The position numbers and the translations under genes were made by a program. From contig CACLVZ010000001.1 of NCBI GenBank assembly GCA_902610515.1, positions 1 to 64,000 on the forward strand: DNA of 64,000 nucleotides. Direction: 5' to 3'. Numbering within the stretch: position 1 is the stretch's first letter; each line of letters begins with the position of its first letter. Under the pieces are notes generated by a model. It was not told the DNA's origin. It was given only the letters and a program-made list of their open reading frames with translations, and made no database searches. Shown here in pieces: positions 1-9,626 of this stretch. This DNA is from an uncultured Pelagibacteraceae bacterium (GTDB taxonomy: Bacteria > Pseudomonadota > Alphaproteobacteria > Pelagibacterales > Pelagibacteraceae).

Positions 1-1355
1 TAGATTTAAGATTTACTGATCCAAGAGGTAAGTTACAGCACGTAACTCAAGACTTAATTACTGTAAACGAAGATATGCTTAACGATGGAATTTTCTTTGA
101 CGGTTCTTCTATAGCTGGTTGGAAAGCAATTAATGAGTCAGATATGATTTTAAAACCTGATCTAACAAGCAGTTTTATTGATCCATTTTTTTCACATACT
201 ACTTTATCTCTTTTTTGTGACGTAATGGATCCAATTTCTAAAACATTTTACGAGAGAGATCCACGTTCAACAGCAAAGAAAGCAGAAGAATACCTAAAAA
301 AAACTAAGATAGGAGATAAGGCTTATTTTGGTCCTGAACCAGAATTTTTTGTATTTGATGACGTAAAATTCTCCAACCAAATGAATAAAGTAAGTTATGA
401 AGTCGATAGTGCCGAAGGTCCTTATAATACTGGGAAAGTTTACGAGAATGGAAATATGGGACACAGGCCAAAAGTTAAAGGAGGGTACTTCCCTGTGCCA
501 CCAGTCGACAGTGCACAAGATTTAAGATCTGAATGTTTAAAAGCAATGAGAGATATGGGTGTAAAAGTTGAAAAACATCACCATGAAGTTGCACCTAGCC
601 AACATGAACTTGGAACTTTATTTAACACTTTAGTTAACCAAGGTGATGCAATGCAAATTTATAAATATGCAGTCCACAATGTAGCTCACTCTTTTGGTAA
701 AACAGCTACATTTATGCCTAAACCGGTAAAGAACGATAATGGTTCAGGAATGCACGTTCATCAATCAATTTTTAGTGGTGAAAAACCTTTATTTGCCGGA
801 GACAAATACGCCGGGTTATCCGATACATGTTTATATTATATTGGTGGTATTATTAAACATGCTAGAGCGCTAAATGCTTTTTCAAACGCTTCAACTAATA
901 GTTATAAACGATTAATACCTGGTTTTGAAGCTCCCGTGCTTTTAGCTTATTCATCTAGAAATAGATCAGCAAGTTGTAGGATACCATTTAGTGATAGCAA
1001 AAAAGGTAAAAGGGTAGAGGTAAGATTTGGAGATGCGTCTGGAAATCCTTACTTAACCTTTGCGTCTATGCTTATGGCTGGGATAGACGGCATCAAAAAT
1101 AAAATTAAACCTGGTAAGCCAATGGATCAAGATTTATATGCTTTAGGCCCAGAAGAACTTAAAGGAATTCCAACTGTATGTTCGTCTTTACGTCAAGCTT
1201 GTGTTGCATTAGATGAAGATAGAAAATTTTTAACTGAAGGTGGAGTGTTTACTGATGATCAAATAGACGCCTACATAAGCTTAAAAATGGAAGAAGTAAA
1301 CAACTTTCAAGATACTCCGCACCCTATTGAGTTTGAGATGTACTATAGTTGTTAA
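1..1355 (+). CDS. glnA: Glutamine synthetase type I, 5'-truncated by the window edge
   Basis: Catalyses ATP-dependent glutamate + ammonia to glutamine, the entry point of ammonium assimilation. The reading frame is already open at base 3 (LRFTDPRGK, typical of GlnA residues ~20-30), so about 20 N-terminal codons lie outside; the ATG at 75 is internal. Visible motifs are [19 protein letters not shown] (metal-binding glutamates), [10 protein letters not shown] (ATP/metal loop) and the [10 protein letters not shown] glutamate-binding/latch region. [10 protein letters not shown] segment near the C-terminus keeps the tyrosine adenylylated in GSI-beta enzymes. Whether an adenylyltransferase exists in this genome cannot be seen here. 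The stop lies 3 bp from the stop of the convergent glutaminase gene. Confidence 0.97.
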   Translation, partial: DLRFTDPRGKLQHVTQDLITVNEDMLNDGIFFDGSSIAGWKAINESDMILKPDLTSSFIDPFFSHTTLSLFCDVMDPISKTFYERDPRSTAKKAEEYLKKTKIGDKAYFGPEPEFFVFDDVKFSNQMNKVSYEVDSAEGPYNTGKVYENGNMGHRPKVKGGYFPVPPVDSAQDLRSECLKAMRDMGVKVEKHHHEVAPSQHELGTLFNTLVNQGDAMQIYKYAVHNVAHSFGKTATFMPKPVKNDNGSGMHVHQSIFSGEKPLFAGDKYAGLSDTCLYYIGGIIKHARALNAFSNASTNSYKRLIPGFEAPVLLAYSSRNRSASCRIPFSDSKKGKRVEVRFGDASGNPYLTFASMLMAGIDGIKNKIKPGKPMDQDLYALGPEELKGIPTVCSSLRQACVALDEDRKFLTEGGVFTDDQIDAYISLKMEEVNNFQDTPHPIEFEMYYSC

Positions 1356-1358
1356 TTT

Positions 1359-3413
1359 TTATCTAAATTCTTTGAGATAATTATATACAGATTTTCTTTT
1401 CTCTCTTTTAGCCTCATCTAAAGGTGTTGCTCCCCATCTATCACGAACGAATAATGGGTGTCCATGCGAGACTAAGTACTCAACTACTTCCAGACAACCT
1501 TCAGCAGCTGCAAGATGTAAAGCTGTTCTAGAATCATAGTCTCCTGCATGTACAGGTACTCCTTTTGCAATTAATGTTCGAATACCTTCAACGTTATTTT
1601 CAAAAGCAGCAAATAGTAATTCAATTACTGCCAATTCATCATCATAAATTGCCATTTTATCTGTCTTTCCATTTGGGTCTTCTACTAGATGTGATGCTTG
1701 AGTGTAATTAATATCAAGTTTTTCGTACTCTTTTACGATATCTTTATGGTTATTATTTTTTGCATCAAAATAACCATAACCTCCCCAACGATCAGGGATT
1801 GGTTTAACACCTTGTTTAAGTAAAAATTTTACTGCCTCAAGCTGACCTTCTGCTGATGCTAAATGTAAAGGTGTTCTCATATCGTAATCCCCAATTTGAA
1901 GATCTCTTTGTTCGCTCACCAGTCGTTCCAATGTTCTAATATTGCCATTACTTGCTGCCCAAATAGCTTCTCCACAACTATTAGCCCGCCACTTTGAAAT
2001 CGGTATTTTTGGATCAAGACGATCTGTATCTGTCATTGTACCATCAAAAGTATGAACTAAATATTTTGAGGTAATTTTTTTTGCCATTTCAATTCCTCTC
2101 ACACTATTGCCTTGTTTATCTAAACGAGGAGAGAAAATACATATTCCCATTAATCTTGGAACTATCAATATAACTCCTCCTCCTACTCCACTTTTTGCTG
2201 GTAATCCTACTTGTTGAAAGAATGTACCGCTAGCATTATACATTCCGCTAGTTTGTAAAACGGGTAAACAGTTTTTTACTGTCTTTTGATTAAGCACACG
2301 TTCTTGGGTAACAGGACAAACTCCACTATTAGCAAGCGTAGCTGCTGCCGTTGCAAAATCTACAGCAGTCATTTCTAATGAACATATGCTAAAATATAGT
2401 TTGAGTGCCTCAGTGACCGCTGGTTCAGTATAAAAGTCAAATTCATCTTGATCGGGATGAATGTCGTTATGCAATTTAGTTTTAGTGTGAGGTAAATTAC
2501 CTGTAGCCATCAAAAGATAACCCATAGCAATATTATTATATCCCGTAAAATTTTCCTGCCGTGCCATATCTTTATTAAATCTAGGTAACTCATTACTAAA
2601 TTCACCTTTTGGCGACCAACCTATTAATCTTCCAAATTGTTGTCTAATATATCTCAATCTTTGACTGTGAGAACTTTCTGGACTTATTAGACCTGCTGTC
2701 ATTATAGCGCCAGCATTTACCATTGGATTGAAAGGCACACGACTAAATTTTCCTTCAAGATCATCTTTAGCATATTCTCCTTGCATGTTGCCCGTTGCAG
2801 TTCTGGCTAATAGGGTAAGATCATCAAATTGTCTTCCTGAAGGTTCTTGACCAACATGTTGATGAACTTTTTCTAGTCCTAATTTTTCCATTGCAAAGCA
2901 GTAATTAAAAGGTTTACACATAGATTGAATTGAAAAATCAACTTCACTATCGCCTCTTTGATATATTTGACCGTCTGTTGTAACAATAGCAACACCGAAT
3001 TGGTCTGGATCAACATTAGCTAGTGGTGGGATATAAGAGGCCAATTCCCCTGATTTAATTTTTTTAACCTCATCAAACATATTATCTAAATTTTTTGCAA
3101 AATAACTAAAGTCTGGTATCGATAGTTCACCTCTCAATGCCTTTTCAACAATCAACTCCGAACTTCGAATAATATTTATAAAATCTTCAAATACAATTCT
3201 ATCACCATGGGCATCTAAATTTTGAAAAAGATTATATAATCTTTTATCTTTAGCTTTTAAGCCTGAATTTAACAAAACATCTTTAAATCTTTTTGTAGAG
3301 ATTATTTCACTGTCTTTCTCGCAAAGAGAAAAAAAAATATTGGCTTCTCGTTTTGACTTAACTTTTAGTTTATCTAGAAGGGATTTTTTGTTTGTATAAG
3401 ATACAGTTTTCAT
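1359..3413 (-). CDS. glsA: Glutaminase with EF-hand-like N-terminal domain and C-terminal ankyrin repeats (kidney-type architecture)
   Basis: Hydrolyses glutamine to glutamate and ammonia, by family. At 684 aa it is about twice the size of ordinary bacterial glutaminase (~310 aa). Residues ~20-115 form a helical EF-hand-like domain (LSIPDF before the catalytic domain). Residues ~125-450 are the beta-lactamase-like catalytic domain, with YIPPLA, the Ser164-x-x-Lys167 pair in SIQSMCKPF, FNPMVNAGAI and GLPAKSGVGGG. Residues ~480-565 and ~597-684 are two ankyrin blocks sharing GDYDxRTxLHLAxAEG and DRWG, apparently an internal duplication. This order matches animal GLS/KGA along its whole length. 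It lies 61 bp after sufA on the same strand, so it may be read through from the suf operon or have its own promoter. No frameshift or truncation is visible. Confidence 0.93.
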   Translation of the reverse strand: MKTVSYTNKKSLLDKLKVKSKREANIFFSLCEKDSEIISTKRFKDVLLNSGLKAKDKRLYNLFQNLDAHGDRIVFEDFINIIRSSELIVEKALRGELSIPDFSYFAKNLDNMFDEVKKIKSGELASYIPPLANVDPDQFGVAIVTTDGQIYQRGDSEVDFSIQSMCKPFNYCFAMEKLGLEKVHQHVGQEPSGRQFDDLTLLARTATGNMQGEYAKDDLEGKFSRVPFNPMVNAGAIMTAGLISPESSHSQRLRYIRQQFGRLIGWSPKGEFSNELPRFNKDMARQENFTGYNNIAMGYLLMATGNLPHTKTKLHNDIHPDQDEFDFYTEPAVTEALKLYFSICSLEMTAVDFATAAATLANSGVCPVTQERVLNQKTVKNCLPVLQTSGMYNASGTFFQQVGLPAKSGVGGGVILIVPRLMGICIFSPRLDKQGNSVRGIEMAKKITSKYLVHTFDGTMTDTDRLDPKIPISKWRANSCGEAIWAASNGNIRTLERLVSEQRDLQIGDYDMRTPLHLASAEGQLEAVKFLLKQGVKPIPDRWGGYGYFDAKNNNHKDIVKEYEKLDINYTQASHLVEDPNGKTDKMAIYDDELAVIELLFAAFENNVEGIRTLIAKGVPVHAGDYDSRTALHLAAAEGCLEVVEYLVSHGHPLFVRDRWGATPLDEAKREKRKSVYNYLKEFR

Positions 3414-3474
3414 AAAATCTAATTAAATTAATAATTTAATTTTAGGAAAACAACCCTTTTTTTTTTTACAAATT

Positions 3475-3813
3475 TTAAGCTATTTTAAAGGATTCTCCGC
3501 ATCCGCAACGTTCAGTTTCGTTAGGATTTTTAAATACAAATTGAGAAGAAAATTTTTCTTTTTTGTAGTCCATTTCTGTACCCAGTAAATACATAATTGC
3601 CTTTGGATCTATAAGAACCTTAACACCTTTTTCCTCGATTACCTCCTCATTAGGTTTAATTTCTTTTGCGTACTCCATTATGTAAGACATGCCTGCACAG
3701 CCTCCAGATTTAACTCCTACTCTAACACCTATTGCAGAGCTTTCTGCTTTAGACATAATAGCCTTAATTCTTTCTGCTGCATTATCGCTTAATCTTATAA
3801 CTTGCTCTCTCAT
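3475..3813 (-). CDS. sufA: A-type iron-sulfur carrier (SufA/IscA/HesB family)
   Basis: Small Fe-S carrier of 112 aa that delivers clusters assembled by SufBCD to apoproteins. The three invariant cysteines are present: one in SGGCAGMSY and two in the C-terminal ERCGCGESF. It is the last gene of the suf cluster and its ATG overlaps the stop of the DUF59 gene by 4 nt (ATGA type), so translation is probably coupled. It could equally be called an ErpA-type carrier; SufA is chosen from operon context. Confidence 0.93.
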   Translation of the reverse strand: MREQVIRLSDNAAERIKAIMSKAESSAIGVRVGVKSGGCAGMSYIMEYAKEIKPNEEVIEEKGVKVLIDPKAIMYLLGTEMDYKKEKFSSQFVFKNPNETERCGCGESFKIA

Positions 3814-4112
3814 AAATTTAATTCTAATTTTGCCGCCTCTGACATTTTATCTTTCGTCCAAGGAGGATCCCAAACTAATTTAAGATCGACATCCTTTATA
3901 CCCACAATTTTTAATATATTATTTTTTACAGAATTAGGCAAACTTTCAGCTACTGGGCAGTTTGGAGAAGTTAATGTCATTTCAATAATCACTTTATTTT
4001 CTTCTTTAACTTCGATTTTATATATTAAACCTAGTTCATAAATATTTACTGGAATTTCTGGATCGTAAATTTTTTTGATTTCAGTAATAATTTTTTCTTT
4101 CAACTCACTCAT
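3810..4112 (-). CDS. sufT: DUF59/MIP18-family Fe-S maturation protein (SufT-like)
   Basis: A 100-aa DUF59 protein (IYDPEIPVNIYELGLIY, TSPNCPVAESLP, VWDPPWTKDKMSE). DUF59 proteins act as auxiliary factors in Fe-S cluster maturation; the exact step is not settled for most. The cysteine in the SPNCP loop is kept. The ATG at 4112 (MSELKEKI) is taken as the start: it fits the family and sits 2 bp after the sufU stop. A longer in-frame start at 4175 would add 21 unrelated residues inside sufU. It lies between sufU and sufA in the operon. Confidence 0.9.
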   Translation of the reverse strand: MSELKEKIITEIKKIYDPEIPVNIYELGLIYKIEVKEENKVIIEMTLTSPNCPVAESLPNSVKNNILKIVGIKDVDLKLVWDPPWTKDKMSEAAKLELNL

Positions 4113-4114
4113 AA

Positions 4115-4564
4115 TTATTTTGAACCTTTTTTTTCTAGTGCCGAAAGTAGTGTGTGCCATGCCATAGTAGCACATTTAATTCTCATTGGAAATTCCTGTA
4201 CTCCTGATAGAGATGATATAGTTGTAATTTGATCTTCTGATAAGCTATTTAAAGTGATTTTTGATTTATTTTTCAACATATTTAAAAAGTCTTCAGTCAC
4301 TTTTTTTGAAAATTGTAAATCTCTACCTTTTAAAGTATCTGTAAGAATTGAGGCTGATGCCAAAGATATAGCACATCCCTCTCCTTCAAAACTTAGACCT
4401 GAAATACTTTTATCGTTGTCTAATTTTAAATAAATATGAACTTTATCTCCGCAAAGAGGATTGTGTGCTTTGGCATCATAATTGTATCCCTCACATTTAC
4501 CTTTGTTCCTAGGGTTCTTTGCATGATCTAAAATAATTTCCTGATATAATTCTTTTAGCTCCAT
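4115..4564 (-). CDS. sufU: SufU-type scaffold / sulfur-transfer protein
   Basis: IscU-fold protein of 149 aa. Three cysteine motifs are visible: NPLCGDK, GEGCAIS (with SLASASILTDTLKG following) and RIKCATMAW. The ~20-residue insertion between the second and third cysteines is the hallmark separating SufU from IscU. In Gram-positive systems SufU accepts persulfide from SufS through zinc-ligand exchange, and the same role is inferred here because no SufE is present in the cluster. It directly abuts the sufS stop. Confidence 0.93.
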   Translation of the reverse strand: MELKELYQEIILDHAKNPRNKGKCEGYNYDAKAHNPLCGDKVHIYLKLDNDKSISGLSFEGEGCAISLASASILTDTLKGRDLQFSKKVTEDFLNMLKNKSKITLNSLSEDQITTISSLSGVQEFPMRIKCATMAWHTLLSALEKKGSK

Positions 4565-5782
4565 TTAAATCTGAAATACTTTCTTACATTTTTTAATTGA
4601 CTCGCTTAGTATATCAATATCCTCTTTACTGTTATAAACTCCAATTGAAGCTCTTGCAGAAGCAGGAATGCCTAATTTATCATGTAAAATTTGGCAACAG
4701 TGATGGCCAGCTCGAATTGCAACACCATCATCATCTAAAATTGTAGCTATGTCATGAGGGTGAATTCCCTTTATTGTGAAAGAAATTATAGATGCTCTAT
4801 TTTTTGGATTACCAATAATTTTGACAGAATTGTCTTTTCTTAATTTTTCTAAACCATACTCAAGAATTTGACTTTCATGTTTTTCAATGTTTTTTATTCC
4901 AAAATCTTGAATAAACTTTATTGATTTTGCAAAAGCTACTACCTCTGCAGTTTGCATTGTTCCTGCTTCAAATTTATTAGGTGAGTCGGCGTAAGTGATT
5001 TTATCCTTTTTTACTTCATTAATCATTCCTCCGCCTCCTTGATAAGGAGGCAATTCATCCACCCATTTTTTTTTGGCATATAAAATACCTAATCCATTTG
5101 GACCATACATTTTGTGACATGAAATAGCATAAAAATCACAACCTAAATCTTGTACATCTAGAACTGAGTGAGGCGCGCCCTGCGTCCCGTCAATTAAAAC
5201 TGGAATGTTTTTTGATTTAGCTAAATCAGTAACCTTTTTTATAGGCATAATAGTTCCTGTCACATTCGAAATATGAGTAAAAGCAATCATCTTAGTTTTT
5301 TCGGTAATTTGATTTTTAAACTCATCGATATCTATTTCTCCATTTTCATTTACAGATGCAAATTTAATTACTGCTCCCTTTTTTTTTCTTAAATAATGCC
5401 AAGGTACATAATTTGAATGATGCTCTAACTCAGTCACAAGAATTTCATCACCCTCTTTAATAAATTTTTCTCCGTAAGTGCTTGCAACTAAATTAATTGC
5501 CTCTGTAGCTCCTTTTGTAAAAATTATTTCTTCTCTATGCTGAGCATTAACATAAGATTTTACTATATCTCTAGTTTCCTCAAATTTGTTTGTGGCTTTA
5601 ACTGCTAAGGTATGTACGCTTCTTCCTACATTCGAAAATTCAGTTTCATAAAATTTAGACATCTCATCTATTACTACTTTTGGTTTTTGAGAAGAATTAG
5701 CGCTATCTAGGTAAATTAAAGGTTTACCTTTAATTTTTTGTTTAAAAATTGGAAATTTTGATTTTATATTATTGAATTTCAT
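4565..5782 (-). CDS. sufS: Cysteine desulfurase SufS
   Basis: PLP enzyme of 405 aa that takes sulfur from cysteine, giving alanine and an enzyme persulfide. Visible motifs are IYLDSANSSQKP near the N-terminus, TELEHHSN (stacking His), the PLP lysine Lys224 in SCHKMYGPNG, and the catalytic loop RAGHHCCQ with Cys362 (a second Cys follows where relatives usually have Ala). The N-terminal LDSANSSQKP and the short catalytic loop are group II (SufS/CsdA) features rather than IscS. It overlaps sufD by 14 nt upstream and abuts sufU downstream. Confidence 0.96.
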   Translation of the reverse strand: MKFNNIKSKFPIFKQKIKGKPLIYLDSANSSQKPKVVIDEMSKFYETEFSNVGRSVHTLAVKATNKFEETRDIVKSYVNAQHREEIIFTKGATEAINLVASTYGEKFIKEGDEILVTELEHHSNYVPWHYLRKKKGAVIKFASVNENGEIDIDEFKNQITEKTKMIAFTHISNVTGTIMPIKKVTDLAKSKNIPVLIDGTQGAPHSVLDVQDLGCDFYAISCHKMYGPNGLGILYAKKKWVDELPPYQGGGGMINEVKKDKITYADSPNKFEAGTMQTAEVVAFAKSIKFIQDFGIKNIEKHESQILEYGLEKLRKDNSVKIIGNPKNRASIISFTIKGIHPHDIATILDDDGVAIRAGHHCCQILHDKLGIPASARASIGVYNSKEDIDILSESIKKCKKVFQI

Positions 5783-7013
5783 CGATCTGCACCGCTATGC
5801 TTTTTTCTAGAAAAGTTCTAATTTTCTCTTCAGGTATGTTGTCAAAAATTTCATTAAGAAATCCTTTAATTAAAAGTTTTTTTGCTTCCCTTAATTCTAT
5901 TCCTCTAGTCATTAAATAATGTATAGCTTCCTCGTCTATGCTACCAGAAGAAGAACCGTGAGAACATTTTACATCATCAGCGTAAATTTCTAACTCTGGC
6001 TTAGCATTGAATTCGGCTTCATCATTTAAAATTAGAGCTTTGCTTAGTTGATACGCATCTGTTTTTTGAGCAATATCTTTAACAAATATTTTTCCTTGAT
6101 AAACTCCCTTGCTATCACTCTCTAAAACATTTTTAATTTTTTGATAACTTTTACAATTTGGCGCCAAATGATTAATTTGAGTTTTAATTTCCTGATGTTC
6201 TTCTTTGCTTAAGTTTAATCCTGATAGAATATGACAACTACTTTTCTCTTTTTCCAGGATCATATCAATCTCAATTTTATTAAATTTAAGTCCTGAACTT
6301 AATATGAAATTTTGATAGCTCGAGTTATAATCTTGTATTCCAGAAATATTCTTATAAAAATAACCGTTGCTTTTTGTTTTTTGTAAAATAATATTTTTTA
6401 AAACTGCACCTTTGTCGATATTAATTTTTTCAAAGGTATTTTTAACAAATTTACTTTTTTCACCAATATTATACTCGATTAAAGTTAGTTCGGAATTTTG
6501 ACTTACTTTTATCTTATTTGAGTTATTGATAATCTTATTATTTAAGTTTGCAGTAAAATAATTATAAATTATTATTGGTTTTTTACATTTGTAGTTTTCT
6601 TGAACTTCCAAGTTAAACCCGCCAATAGATAAAGCTTTATTAAGATAATCGAGATTATTTTTTGACTGATGATGAAAGCCTTCAAGTGATTTTAAAGTTT
6701 TAATTTTTACTTTTTCTTTTTCCTCGAAATGTAAATCATAGGATTTCAATGATCCGTTGACAAGAATAACTTTATTATGATCAAAATCATGAATTGTTTC
6801 AATTTTTTCATCAAATTTGTACTCATCGTTATTTGTGATATTCTTGAAATTCTTACTAATTATATAGTTTAGATCAGAAAATTTCCAATTTTCATTTTTT
6901 TTATTTGGTAGACCTCCTTTTAAAAATAATTCAAAATATTTTTTTCTATCTGCTGCCTCTTTATCATTCGAGGAATTTATTCTTTTAAAATCTATGTTGA
7001 ATAATTGTTCCAT
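5769..7013 (-). CDS. sufD: Fe-S assembly scaffold subunit SufD
   Basis: 414 aa. SufD pairs with SufB and the SufC ATPase to form the SufBC2D scaffold. The N-terminal half is divergent and asparagine/lysine-rich. The C-terminal half carries the conserved SufBD core (KTDAYQLSKALIL, CSHGSSSGSIDEEAIHYLMTRG, EAKKLLIKGF). It starts within the sufC stop (1-nt TAATG overlap) and runs 14 nt into sufS. The C-terminal match is unmistakable even though the N-terminal region is weakly conserved. Confidence 0.93.
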   Translation of the reverse strand: MEQLFNIDFKRINSSNDKEAADRKKYFELFLKGGLPNKKNENWKFSDLNYIISKNFKNITNNDEYKFDEKIETIHDFDHNKVILVNGSLKSYDLHFEEKEKVKIKTLKSLEGFHHQSKNNLDYLNKALSIGGFNLEVQENYKCKKPIIIYNYFTANLNNKIINNSNKIKVSQNSELTLIEYNIGEKSKFVKNTFEKINIDKGAVLKNIILQKTKSNGYFYKNISGIQDYNSSYQNFILSSGLKFNKIEIDMILEKEKSSCHILSGLNLSKEEHQEIKTQINHLAPNCKSYQKIKNVLESDSKGVYQGKIFVKDIAQKTDAYQLSKALILNDEAEFNAKPELEIYADDVKCSHGSSSGSIDEEAIHYLMTRGIELREAKKLLIKGFLNEIFDNIPEEKIRTFLEKSIAVQIDEIQ

Positions 7014-7747
7014 TATTTCAAATTTTCATAACCTGTTTTCTCTAGTTCTTGGCCTAATTCAGCACATCCTGTTTTTATAATTTTGCCTTTTGACAATACA
7101 TGAATGAAATCTGGCTTAATATAATCGAGTAGTCTTTGATAATGCGTGATAATTAAAAATGCATTGTTCTTATTTTTGTGAGAGTTTACACCATCAGCGA
7201 CGATTCTTAATGCATCTATATCTAAGCCAGAATCTGTTTCATCTAAGATGGCTAATTTTGGCTCTAGGAGTTTCATTTGAAGTATTTCGTTTTTTTTTTT
7301 CTCACCTCCTGAAAACCCTACATTCAGTTGCCTAGATAAAAATTTTTCATCGATGTTCAATTCAGAGGCTTTTTCTCTAATCAATTTTAAAAGATTTAGT
7401 GTATCTAATTCTTTTTCACCTTTTGCTTTTCTAATCGAATTTAACGAAGTTTTGAGAAAATTAGTTGTATTAACACCTGGTATTTCTAAAGGATATTGAA
7501 AAGCTAAAAAGATACCTTTTTGAGCTCGCTCTTCAATAGGAATATCATGTAAGTTATTGCCCTCATATTTTAAGCTTCCACTTACATCGTATCCACTTTT
7601 ACCAGATAAAATATTTGCTAAAGTACTTTTTCCTGATCCGTTTGGCCCCATGATAGCATGAACTTCTCCAGATTTAATTTCTAAGTTTAATCCATTTAAA
7701 ATTGACTTATCGTTTACTGAGGCCTTCAGATTTTGTAATTGTAGCAT
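7013..7747 (-). CDS. sufC: Fe-S assembly ATPase SufC
   Basis: ABC-type ATPase of 244 aa that energises the SufBCD scaffold. Walker A is GPNGSGKST, the Q-loop region is FLAFQYPLEIPGV (typical of SufC), the signature is GFSGGEKKKNE, Walker B is LAILDETDSGLD, and the switch His is in IITHYQRLL. Both ends share a single nucleotide with neighbours (TAATG with sufB upstream and sufD downstream), implying tight translational coupling of the three scaffold subunits. Confidence 0.97.
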   Translation of the reverse strand: MLQLQNLKASVNDKSILNGLNLEIKSGEVHAIMGPNGSGKSTLANILSGKSGYDVSGSLKYEGNNLHDIPIEERAQKGIFLAFQYPLEIPGVNTTNFLKTSLNSIRKAKGEKELDTLNLLKLIREKASELNIDEKFLSRQLNVGFSGGEKKKNEILQMKLLEPKLAILDETDSGLDIDALRIVADGVNSHKNKNNAFLIITHYQRLLDYIKPDFIHVLSKGKIIKTGCAELGQELEKTGYENLK

Positions 7748-9180
7748 TATCCAACGCTCCCTTCTAAACTAATAGAAACTAATTTTTGTGCCTCAACTGC
7801 AAATTCCATTGGAAGTTGCTGCAACACCTCTTTACAGAAACCATTTACGATAAGACTTACTGCTTCTTCTTGGTTTAGTCCTCTTTGATTGCAATAAAAT
7901 AATTGGTCTTCGTTGATTTTAGATGTCGTAGCTTCATGTTCAATCGTCGAGGAGGAGTTTTTATTTCTTATATATGGAACGGTATGTGCGCCACATTTAT
8001 TACCCATCAATAGGGAGTCACATTGAGTATAATTTCTAGAATTTTTAGCCTTTGCTCCAATATCTACAAGGCCTCTATAAGTATTATCAGCCTGTCCAGC
8101 AGAAATTCCTTTGGAAATTATTTTACTCTTTGTATTTTTACCTAAGTGAATCATTTTAGTTCCAGTATCTGCCTTTTGATGATTATTAGTTATAGCAATT
8201 GAATAAAATTCGCCTACAGAGTTATCTCCCTGTAAAATGCAACTTGGGTATTTCCAAGTTATCGCGGAGCCAGTCTCTACTTGCGTCCATGAAATTTTTG
8301 AATTTCTGCCTCTACATGCACCTCTCTTAGTAACAAAATTATAAATTCCACCAACTCCGTCTTTGTCCCCGGGGTACCAATTTTGAACTGTTGAATATTT
8401 TATTTCTGCGTCATCTAAAGCAACTAATTCAACATTAGCTGCGTGCAATTGATTTTCGTCTCTCATGGGGGCTGTACAACCTTCTAAATAACTTACGTAA
8501 CTACCTTTGTCTGCGATAATTAAGGTTCTTTCGAATTGACCTGTTTCTGATGCGTTTATTCTAAAATAGGTAGAAAGTTCCATTGGGCATCTTGTATTTG
8601 GTGGAATGTAAACAAAAGACCCATCTGTAAATACTGCTGAGTTGAGCGTTGCAAAATAATGATCGCTAATAGGAATAACAGAGCCTAGATATTTTTTTAC
8701 TAAATCTGGATGTTTTTGAATAGCTTCAGAAATAGGACAAAAAATTATACCCTTTTTATCTAGTTCTCCTTTAAAGGTTGTAGCTACCGAAACTGAATCA
8801 AAAACAGCATCTACTGCCACACCGCTTAACCTTTTTTGTTCGTTAAGAGGAATGCCCAGTTTGTTATAGGTTTCAATAAGTTTTGGATCGACTTCGTCCA
8901 AAGTTTTCGGTTTGTCTTTCAGGCTTTTTGGAGCTGAATAATAATATAAGTTTTGATAATCAATTTTTGGATATTTTGGTTTTTGCCAATTCGGCTCATT
9001 AAGCACTTTTAATCTATTAAAAGCTTTTAATCTCCAATCTAACATCCACTTGGGCTCTTTTTTGATTTTAGAAATAAATTTTATGGTTTCATCAGTGAGA
9101 CCTTTTGGTGCTTTTATATTTTCAATATCAGTTGTGAAACCGTATTTATACTCTTGATTTTTCAATTCCTCACTTTTCAT
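7747..9180 (-). CDS. sufB: Fe-S assembly scaffold subunit SufB
   Basis: 477 aa; principal cluster-building subunit of SufBC2D. Conserved regions include [56 protein letters not shown] (functional Cys equivalent to E. coli Cys254) and [18 protein letters not shown] (containing the Cys405 equivalent). First structural gene after iscR, with a 3-bp gap. Its stop overlaps the sufC start by one base. Confidence 0.97.
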   Translation of the reverse strand: MKSEELKNQEYKYGFTTDIENIKAPKGLTDETIKFISKIKKEPKWMLDWRLKAFNRLKVLNEPNWQKPKYPKIDYQNLYYYSAPKSLKDKPKTLDEVDPKLIETYNKLGIPLNEQKRLSGVAVDAVFDSVSVATTFKGELDKKGIIFCPISEAIQKHPDLVKKYLGSVIPISDHYFATLNSAVFTDGSFVYIPPNTRCPMELSTYFRINASETGQFERTLIIADKGSYVSYLEGCTAPMRDENQLHAANVELVALDDAEIKYSTVQNWYPGDKDGVGGIYNFVTKRGACRGRNSKISWTQVETGSAITWKYPSCILQGDNSVGEFYSIAITNNHQKADTGTKMIHLGKNTKSKIISKGISAGQADNTYRGLVDIGAKAKNSRNYTQCDSLLMGNKCGAHTVPYIRNKNSSSTIEHEATTSKINEDQLFYCNQRGLNQEEAVSLIVNGFCKEVLQQLPMEFAVEAQKLVSISLEGSVG

Positions 9181-9183
9181 AAA

Positions 9184-9594
9184 TTAACCAAGTTTTGCCA
9201 AATCCTGTAATTTGACCTTTTCAAAAAAACCGATGATGTGTTGATCTAATTGGTCCCATAAGTTATGTGTAATACATTTCGTAGATTTATTATTGCAACC
9301 CCTTTTTGAATTTTTTTTACAATTGAGTGTTTTTACTTCCTCGTCAACTGCGTAAATTATATTTGATAGCTTTATTTCTGAAGCTGGTTTTTCTAAAACA
9401 TATCCGCCATTAGCACCTCTAGAACTCCTTACTAATTTGTTATTTTTAAGCTTAAGAAAAATTTGCTCTAAATATGCTAATGAAATGTTTTGTCTCAATG
9501 AAATTTCTGTAAGACTTATGGGTCCATCTTTAGCATTTGAAGCTAGGTCAGCCATAGCCATTACTGCGTATCTACCTTTATTAGTTAGTTTCAT
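9184..9594 (-). CDS. iscR: Rrf2-family Fe-S-responsive regulator, IscR-like
   Basis: 136 aa. The N-terminal winged helix matches IscR (KGRYAVMAMADLA, ISLAYLEQIFLKLK, VRSSRGANGGYVL). Three cysteines around residues 92-108 (LNC, RGC, TKC; spacing C-x7-C-x6-C) occupy the region that binds a [2Fe-2S] cluster in IscR, with a His two residues after the last. It heads the suf operon and is preceded by an IscR-like palindrome, so feedback control by Fe-S status is inferred. SufR or RirA are alternatives; the cysteine placement favours the IscR type. Confidence 0.9.
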   Translation of the reverse strand: MKLTNKGRYAVMAMADLASNAKDGPISLTEISLRQNISLAYLEQIFLKLKNNKLVRSSRGANGGYVLEKPASEIKLSNIIYAVDEEVKTLNCKKNSKRGCNNKSTKCITHNLWDQLDQHIIGFFEKVKLQDLAKLG

Positions 9595-9626
9595 AATTTT
9601 TTGCTGTAATACAGTAGTTTTTAAGG

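Noticed and set aside
1359-3413. Glutaminase gene as eukaryotic contamination
   Set aside because: It is intronless, has the same AT-rich codon use as its neighbours, and is embedded between bacterial glnA and the suf operon.
3421-3441. AATTAAATT/AATTTAATT inverted repeat upstream of the glutaminase gene
   Set aside because: It is composed only of A and T in very AT-rich DNA, so chance is likely; not called as an operator or terminator.
3461-3473. T homopolymer next to the sufA stop, as a terminator tail
   Set aside because: The T run is on the plus strand, while sufA and the glutaminase gene are read from the minus strand, and no GC stem precedes it.
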